A DNA stretch of 64,000 nucleotides, from the NCBI GenBank assembly GCA_003332265.1, contig QPGA01000006.1, forward strand, positions 33,400 to 97,399, in the 5' to 3' direction. The notes below the pieces were generated by a model. It was given only the letters and a program-made list of their open reading frames with translations. It did no database searches and was not told the DNA's origin. Each line of letters opens with the position of its first letter. The first letter of the stretch is position 1. Shown here piece by piece: positions 58,864-64,000 of this stretch. Made by a program: the position numbers and the translations under genes. This stretch comes from Candidatus Accumulibacter meliphilus (GTDB taxonomy: Bacteria; Pseudomonadota; Gammaproteobacteria; Burkholderiales; Rhodocyclaceae).

Positions 58864-60357
58864 CTATTCTTTTCTCGTCGGGTCTAGCCAAGCATATCGA
58901 TGCGGGCTTTCAGCCAGCAGAAAGCGCTTCATCGCTTTGCGGGCATCCGCATCCAGGCGATGGTAGATGCTTCGCAGTTCTGAATCGATGCTCTCTTCGG
59001 GTGCACCGCGCTCGCGCGCTTTTTCATACCATGCGCGACCACGTTCAAACTCGCGCTGCTCCATGTGCACGGCGCCAAGTAAAGTGCACGGACGATAATC
59101 GCGAGGCATCAGCGAGTGTGCCGTCTCAGCCATCTGAATTGCTTCGGGCCGTCGATTGAGGTCGCGCATCACCCCACCGTGGGTGGTGAGCACGGCGGAG
59201 CGAAGTTTTGGCTGCTTTAGGCGATCACGTGCAAGGCTCTCGAGCAATTCGAGCGCGGTCTCGGCTCGCCGGCACTTCCGGTAGTGCCCGCTGGCGTTGA
59301 TGACGTTCCATGGATCGCCGCTACTGCGATACCGGTCAGCATGGAATTCTGCTTCGAGAAGATGATAGGCCTCCCGAATTGGCTTCGTGAAGAACTCTTT
59401 GGCTTCGGTGCCGAGCCAGACAAGCTCGTCCTGGGGCAGGTGCTTGCCGGCATCGATCAGATGGAGCAGCTTTGTCATCCGTGGCATCAACGACTTGTCG
59501 GTCAGCGATAGCCCATATTTTCTGTACAAGCTTTGCTGCTGCATCATCGCGATGTACTCGGGGTCGCTTTCGCGAGCGATGCGCGCGGCCTCGGCGGCCA
59601 CCTCGGCCGCTGCGGCTTTTGCTCGTCCGCTGTACGCGTCGAAGCGCAGTTGACCAGACGCGAGTCGGTAGAGGTCGTCGGGTGCCTTGTTCTTGAGCTG
59701 ACTGAACTCATCATCGCTTAGCGGTCGGCCCTCGAAGAGCGCTTCCAGAATCTCGCTCATCGGTGGGCAAAGCACACCGGCAACGTGGCTCAGGTGGAAG
59801 TGACGAGCGACCTCATCGGCAGTCGGCGCGGTGTAATCCGGACTCATCGCACGAGCCTGGTAAGCGACGGAGGCCAGTCTGGAATTGCATTCGCGCTGTG
59901 CTTTCCATTCGGCCTGGCGAGCCCTTTGCGCCTTAAGAACGGCTTCGCTGGCCTGCCGCTCGCGCTGGCGCCGGAGCGTGCGCTCAGGCTCAGCTTCCCA
60001 CTCCGCTTTTGAGGCCGTCTTGGCGGCCACATACTTGGGTCGGCGGGCAAGGTAGTGGGCTTCAAGTGCCTGCGCCTCCGCTTCCCTGGCTTGATGCACC
60101 GCCTTCGCGGCCAGGTTTTCTTTCAAGAAGTCGGCGTCAAGCGCCGCGACGTAGGCCTCGTGGGTGATCTCGCCGCTCGCCAGTCGAAAAAGGCCGGGAA
60201 GATCCTGCTCCCGCAGGAAGTCCAATGCGTATTTCGTTAGTGAGCGCCCCTGATGCATGCGCGCGAGGATACTGTTCAGGCGCGAGCCGAGAATCGTTGC
60301 AGCGGGAATATGGCTGACGCCGTAGTGATCGGCGACGAGAAAACTCGAGGTGACCAT
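58864..60357 (-). CDS. Protein with three copies of a ~60-residue motif and TPR-like C-terminus
   Basis: About 497 residues from the ATG at 60357. Three segments share a pattern: HYGVSHIPAATILGSRLNSIL...GRSL...LPGLFRLASGEITHEAY (about 10-72), HFHLSHV...MSEILEALFEGRPLSDDEF...LYRLASG (about 190-245) and KYGLSL...MPRMTKLLHLIDAGKHL (about 283-345). Two long charged helical segments separate them. The C-terminal ~130 residues have TPR-like pairs (AETALELLESLARDR, AVHMEQREFERGRAWYEKAR). No family recognised. It is cytoplasmic, next to a probable defence gene. Confidence 0.6.
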   Translation of the reverse strand: MVTSSFLVADHYGVSHIPAATILGSRLNSILARMHQGRSLTKYALDFLREQDLPGLFRLASGEITHEAYVAALDADFLKENLAAKAVHQAREAEAQALEAHYLARRPKYVAAKTASKAEWEAEPERTLRRQRERQASEAVLKAQRARQAEWKAQRECNSRLASVAYQARAMSPDYTAPTADEVARHFHLSHVAGVLCPPMSEILEALFEGRPLSDDEFSQLKNKAPDDLYRLASGQLRFDAYSGRAKAAAAEVAAEAARIARESDPEYIAMMQQQSLYRKYGLSLTDKSLMPRMTKLLHLIDAGKHLPQDELVWLGTEAKEFFTKPIREAYHLLEAEFHADRYRSSGDPWNVINASGHYRKCRRAETALELLESLARDRLKQPKLRSAVLTTHGGVMRDLNRRPEAIQMAETAHSLMPRDYRPCTLLGAVHMEQREFERGRAWYEKARERGAPEESIDSELRSIYHRLDADARKAMKRFLLAESPHRYAWLDPTRKE

Positions 60358-60503
60358 GCCAGTCCGATAGTATTTTGATGATTCCTGGCGACCGATTATA
60401 GCCAAATCAGCGAGTCGCCTCCCTGCCCGATGAACGATTCCGTCGCGCCAGCCGAAAATCGCAGCGCCAGTGAAGGGGGTGGTCACGACTTGCACGATTC
60501 GCG

Positions 60504-60776
60504 ATGTTTCGACACTTAATGGCGGCTAGACGGCTGCACGACCCTCGCCGATTCAAGTTCAACGCTCAGAGCCTTGATTTCGAAGCCCTGAGCCGCGATT
60601 TCGACGCCCTGAACCGCAACTTCGAAGCTTTGAACATTAACTTCGAAGCACTGAACCTCAAGCTCATACCTCTGAACGTCAACGGTGACTCACCGCGAGT
60701 TGATTTCGTGACTCCGATAGTCGGCTGTGAGTCTCAAAGAGCGAGTTTCATTCCGCCGACAATCGGCGGTGAGTGA
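60504..60776 (+). CDS. ORF with imperfect heptad repeats (FEALNxN)
   Basis: A 90-codon frame from the ATG at 60504. The middle consists of seven-residue units: FNAQSLD, FEALSRD, FDALNRN, FEALNIN, FEALNLK, then fading units to the end. The DNA repeats with a 21-bp period. Phe and Leu at fixed positions would allow a short coiled coil. No signal or family. It may be a real small protein or a minisatellite. Confidence 0.45.
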   Translation: MFRHLMAARRLHDPRRFKFNAQSLDFEALSRDFDALNRNFEALNINFEALNLKLIPLNVNGDSPRVDFVTPIVGCESQRASFIPPTIGGE

Positions 60777-60782
60777 TCTTGA

Positions 60783-61070
60783 CTCACACGGGCTCCTTGG
60801 TGCCGAAATCCGGGCCAGCGCGTACCAATTCGGCATCACGCCGGGCGTCAGCAGCGTCGACGACACCATGCCGCCGACCAGCGCGAAAGCTACCGAGAGC
60901 ATGACGATCAGCGACACCGGCATGTAGAGCAGCGAGCCTTCGTTGAGCGTCGGCATGAACTCCGAAGCGATGCGGCTGGCCGGCCCGACGGTGACTGCCA
61001 TGACAGTGCCGGCCAGTAGCCGCGTGATGCGGCGAATGCGTTTGCCAATCAGGCCAACGGCTGGGTCTCG
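60783..61070 (-). pseudogene. Collapsed CusA remnant (three joined pieces)
   Basis: The minus strand reads LLAGTVMAVTVGPASRIASEF, MPTLNEGSLLYMPVSL, then IVMLSVAFALVGG, then MVSSTLLTPGVMPNWYALA. These three parts match separated parts of the CusA protein downstream (positions about 180-215, 525-540 and 655-675 of the visible part). Two deletions at short similar sequences explain the fusion. A stop lies upstream of the first piece, so the gene is dead. Confidence 0.8.
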
Positions 61071-61148
61071 CGGTCAAGCACCTTCCGTTCTCTCAGCCGC
61101 TGACGGCTCTCGCAAACGATCTTGCTGATCCTTGCTCATGGTAGGCCA

Positions 61149-61448
61149 ATGAACTACACTGCGTTCATGAATTTTGAATGGGACGAGAGCAAGAGCGAAG
61201 CCTGTTTTCGTGAGCGAGGGTTCGATTTTGCTTACGCTGCGCGAGCGTTCTTCGATCCCGAGCGCCTGGTACGGGCCGCCACTCGCTATGGCTACGGTGA
61301 GGAGCGATTCGAGTTGCTGGGGAAGATCGAATCGCGCCTCTTCGTCGTCATCTACACATTTCGCTACGAGGCGATTCGCATCATTTCCGCCCGCAAGGCC
61401 AACCAACGTGAGAACCAACGCTATGAAGGCAGTACGAGTGACGATTGA
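61149..61448 (+). CDS. brnT: BrnT-family toxin
   Basis: About 99 residues from the ATG at 61149 (or ATG at 61167). The BrnT pattern is FEWDESKSEACFRERGFDF, ARAFFDPERLV, RFELLGKIESRLFVVIYT and RIISARKANQRE, ending with a Tyr-containing tail. BrnT toxins are RNases. The gene overlaps its downstream partner by 26 bp, typical of toxin-antitoxin pairs. It lies between the CusA remnant and the CusA gene. Confidence 0.85.
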   Translation: MNYTAFMNFEWDESKSEACFRERGFDFAYAARAFFDPERLVRAATRYGYGEERFELLGKIESRLFVVIYTFRYEAIRIISARKANQRENQRYEGSTSDD

Positions 61449-61758
61449 CCCCGCTGTGCCCGACTCGCTGAAGGTGGGACGTATCGACGCCGCCCGTGTG
61501 GACGACACGACCGAGGACGAAATTGCTGCGCAACGCGCGGCCGACAAGGCGCTTGCCCTTCAGGATGCCGGCAAGTTCGCCCGTCGCGTACGCAAACGTC
61601 TTGGACTCAGCCAAGCCGAGTTCTCCGAGAGGATCGATGTTCCTCTCGAAACGATCCGCAACTGGGAACAGGGCAAGCGCTGCCCGACAGGCGCCGCGAA
61701 AGCCTTGCTGACGGTGCTGGACCGGGCGCCCGAGGCGGCGCTGGCTGCACTCAGCTGA
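61423..61758 (+). CDS. HTH antitoxin partner of BrnT
   Basis: 111 residues from the ATG at 61423. The C-terminal half is a Xre-type helix-turn-helix (RRVRKRLGLSQAEFSERI then LETIRNWEQGKRCP). The N-terminal half would wrap the toxin. Classical BrnA is a ribbon-helix-helix protein, so this partner is of the alternative HTH type. It is expected to repress the operon. Overlap with brnT supports pairing. Confidence 0.78.
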   Translation: MKAVRVTIDPAVPDSLKVGRIDAARVDDTTEDEIAAQRAADKALALQDAGKFARRVRKRLGLSQAEFSERIDVPLETIRNWEQGKRCPTGAAKALLTVLDRAPEAALAALS

Positions 61759-61895
61759 GCAAAAGACGAGTCGATTGCCTGTCGATTCATCGCACCGTCA
61801 GCTGTACTCGTGCGCGTAGGCGAGCCCAATGGGTCCGCCGAGGAAGGCCGCATCGCAGGCGTTGGCAACGCTGGCGTCTGAGCGCCCGCCAAAAA

Positions 61896-64000
61896 TCAGC
61901 TTGTCTCCAGTGGTAATGCCGGTGCCCTGGCCAACTCCCGCCGCAACTGCCACTGCTTGACCAACGCATATAGCGCCGGAATCACGCACAGCGTCAGTAC
62001 CGTCGACGACACCATGCCGCCGACCATCGGAGCGGCGATGCGGCTCATCACCTCCGAACCGGTGCCACTCGACCACATGATCGGCAGCAGGCCAGCCATG
62101 ATCGCCACCACGGTCATCATCTTCGGCCGCACCCGTTCGACGGCGCCTTCCATGATCGCGTGATAGAGGTCGGCGGCGGTGGGATCGGCGCCTTCGGCGC
62201 GGCGCTTGGCGGTGATTTCCTGCCACGACTGATCGAGGTAGATGAGCATCACGACGCCGGTTTCGGCGGCAACGCCGGCCAGGGCGATGAAGCCGACCGC
62301 CACCGCGACGCTCATGTTGTAGCCCAGCCACCACATCAGCCAGATACCGCCAACGAGGGCGAACGGCACTGAGAGCATGACGATCAGCGTCTCGGTCAGG
62401 CGCCGGAAGTTCAGATACAGCAGCACGAAAATGATCGCCAGGGTCAGCGGCACGACGAGTGCCAGCTTGGACTTGGCGCGCTCCATGTATTCGAACTGGC
62501 CTGACCAGGTGGCGTAATAGCCCGGCGGGAAGCTGACCTTGTCGGTGACCGCTTTCTGGGCATCCTTGACGTAGGAGCCGACGTCGCGATCACGGATATC
62601 GACAAAGACGTAGGCGGCGAGCAGCGCGTTTTCGGTCTTGATGCCCGGCGGGCCGTTGCGCAGTTCGATGCTCGCCAGTTGGCCGAGCGGGATCATTCCC
62701 GCCTGGCTCGGAACGAAGACCTCGTTGGCGATTCGCTGCGGGTCGTCACGCAGGGCGCGCGGGTAGCGCACGGTCACGTTGTAGCGTTCGAGGCCTTCGA
62801 CGGCGGTGGTCACCACCGCGCCGCCGAGCGCACTGCCGATCACCTGCTGGAAGTCGCCGACGGTGATCCCGTAGCGCGCCAGTTGCTCGCGCTTCGGCGT
62901 GATGTCCAGGTAATAGCCACCGGTGACGCGCTCGGCGTAGGCGCTCGAGGTGCCGGGAACATCCTTCACCGCCTGCTCGATCTCGCGGGCGACTTTTTCG
63001 ATCACCGCCAGTTCCTTGCCGAAGACTTTCACGCCGACCGGCGTGCGGATGCCGGTGGACAGCATGTCGATGCGCGCCTTGATCGGCATCGTCCAGGAAT
63101 TGGCCAGACCCGGAAACTTGAGCGCGGCGTCCATCTCGGCGATCAGCTTGTCCACGTTCATGCCCGCGCGCCACGCCTTCTCGGGCTTGAGATTGATCAC
63201 CGTCTCGAACATCTCCATCGGCGCCGGGTCGGTGGCGCTGGCCGCACGACCGGCCTTGCCGTACACCGACTCGACCTCGGGGAAGGTCTTGATGATGCGA
63301 TTGGTGGTCTGCAGCAGGCGCGCGGCCTCGGTCACCGACATCCCCGGCAGAGATGCCGGCATGTAAAACAGCGAGCCTTCGTTGAGCGTCGGCATGAACT
63401 CCGAGCCGATGCGACTGGCCGGAAACACGGTGACCGCCATGACGAGGCCCGCGAGCAGGAGGGTGACGATCTTGTGGCGCATCACGGCCTGGATGATCGG
63501 TCGGTAGACCCAGATCAGAAAGCGGTTCACCGGGTTCTTCTGCTCGGGCATGATCCGCCCGCGGATGAAGAACATCATCAGCACCGGCACCAGCGTCACC
63601 GACAGGACTGCAGCGCCGGCCATGGCGAAGGTCTTGGTGAAGGCCAGCGGGCTGAACAGCCGCCCTTCCTGGCCCTCGAGGGTGAACACCGGCAGGAAGG
63701 AGACGGTGATGATCAACAGCGAGTAGAAGAGCGCCGGCCCGACTTCCTTGCAGGCCCGGATCATGGTCGCCGCGCGGTCGTGTCTGGTGGCGTTCGGCGG
63801 CAGGTGTTCGAGCCGCTTGTGGGCGTTCTCGATCATCACGATCGCCGCATCGACCATCGCCCCGATGGCGATCGCGATACCGCCCAGACTCATGATGTTC
63901 GAACCCATGCCCATCGTACGCATGGCGATGAAGGCAATCAGGATGCCGATCGGCAGAGTCAGAATGGCGACCAGCGCGCTGCGCACGTGCATCAGGAAGA
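61896..64000 (-). CDS. cusA: CusA-type heavy-metal RND efflux pump (partial, N-terminus missing)
   Basis: At least 700 residues of the C-terminal part of an RND inner-membrane pump; the frame is open past 63992 (FLMHVRS...) and continues outside the window. Visible features are the Asp-containing helix in LGGIAIAIGAMVDAAIVMIENA, the periplasmic SEFMPTLNEGSLFYMPASLPG, and later VAAETGVVMLIYLDQ. It exports Cu+ or Ag+ with CusBC partners, which should lie upstream. The stop is near 61896, ~140 bp from the BrnT pair; a short stretch there reads like another gene's C-terminus. Confidence 0.93.
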   Translation of the reverse strand, partial: FLMHVRSALVAILTLPIGILIAFIAMRTMGMGSNIMSLGGIAIAIGAMVDAAIVMIENAHKRLEHLPPNATRHDRAATMIRACKEVGPALFYSLLIITVSFLPVFTLEGQEGRLFSPLAFTKTFAMAGAAVLSVTLVPVLMMFFIRGRIMPEQKNPVNRFLIWVYRPIIQAVMRHKIVTLLLAGLVMAVTVFPASRIGSEFMPTLNEGSLFYMPASLPGMSVTEAARLLQTTNRIIKTFPEVESVYGKAGRAASATDPAPMEMFETVINLKPEKAWRAGMNVDKLIAEMDAALKFPGLANSWTMPIKARIDMLSTGIRTPVGVKVFGKELAVIEKVAREIEQAVKDVPGTSSAYAERVTGGYYLDITPKREQLARYGITVGDFQQVIGSALGGAVVTTAVEGLERYNVTVRYPRALRDDPQRIANEVFVPSQAGMIPLGQLASIELRNGPPGIKTENALLAAYVFVDIRDRDVGSYVKDAQKAVTDKVSFPPGYYATWSGQFEYMERAKSKLALVVPLTLAIIFVLLYLNFRRLTETLIVMLSVPFALVGGIWLMWWLGYNMSVAVAVGFIALAGVAAETGVVMLIYLDQSWQEITAKRRAEGADPTAADLYHAIMEGAVERVRPKMMTVVAIMAGLLPIMWSSGTGSEVMSRIAAPMVGGMVSSTVLTLCVIPALYALVKQWQLRRELARAPALPLETS

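Noticed and set aside
61798-61895. Minus-strand protein-like stretch (DKLIFGGRSDASVANACDAAFLGG and on) downstream of cusA
   Set aside because: It reads like the C-terminus of another gene but has no start or recognisable family and the rest overlaps cusA in another frame; too little to call.

Overview
The window is high-GC DNA from a proteobacterium, most like a betaproteobacterium of the Rhodocyclales (a 'Candidatus Accumulibacter'-like genome would fit). This rests on gene content (cytochrome c4 beside engB and hemB, an IlvB/IlvN pair, nirJ-nirN, a copRS/copAB island) and on recurring ~120-bp intergenic repeats. The species assignment is inference. No rRNA, tRNA or CRISPR array was recognised.

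Region 1 (1-33311) is mostly core genome. It holds the end of bioB, bioC, and ilvBN behind a Val/Leu-rich leader peptide and attenuator-like terminator. It continues with a cation/proton antiporter, a CBS protein, cytochrome c4, engB, hemB with a possible small RNA beside it, a large PAS-GGDEF-EAL protein, argB, gluQ and a ClsB-type cardiolipin synthase preceded by an 11-unit hexanucleotide array. A nirJ-nirN pair follows an FNR/Dnr-like box. Then come ubiC, a DEAD-box helicase, the dense minus-strand run uppP-yqiA-rnb-tonB-aroE-mtgA, an IclR regulator, tpx and a second diguanylate cyclase.

Region 2 (about 34300-49000) is a copper island. It has a YHS/P1B-type ATPase, a beta-propeller protein, an isoprenylcysteine-methyltransferase-like protein with a deletion scar, a DUF2933 protein, a MerR regulator and the copRS two-component system. 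Divergent from copRS runs a plus-strand series: propeller-cytochrome c fusion, two more cytochromes c, Met-rich and His/Cys-rich small proteins, copA, copB and a cupredoxin. Three similar dyads (near 41840, 43800 and 45010) look like CopR boxes. The multicopper oxidase copA is broken by two tandem copies of the 120-bp repeat and also appears frameshifted in its Tat signal.

Region 3 (49416-55343) is a tightly overlapping five-gene operon: a dCache-GAF-cyclase-like membrane sensor, an MlaE-like permease, an MlaF-like ATPase lacking most catalytic motifs, an MlaD/MCE protein and a helical-repeat lipoprotein. It looks like a sensor-coupled, non-canonical Mla-type lipid transport system and is the best candidate for an undescribed system.

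Region 4 (about 55350-64000) is accessory DNA. It has an AT-rich restriction-nuclease/STAND NTPase gene (probable defence), a protein with three copies of an unrecognised ~60-residue motif, a heptad-repeat ORF, a collapsed CusA remnant, a BrnT toxin with an HTH antitoxin, and a CusA-type RND pump running off the end.

The ~120-bp repeats (six copies) carry strong internal hairpins and are bounded by TA dinucleotides. They end two genes exactly at the stop codon and interrupt copA, so they behave like small mobile elements.
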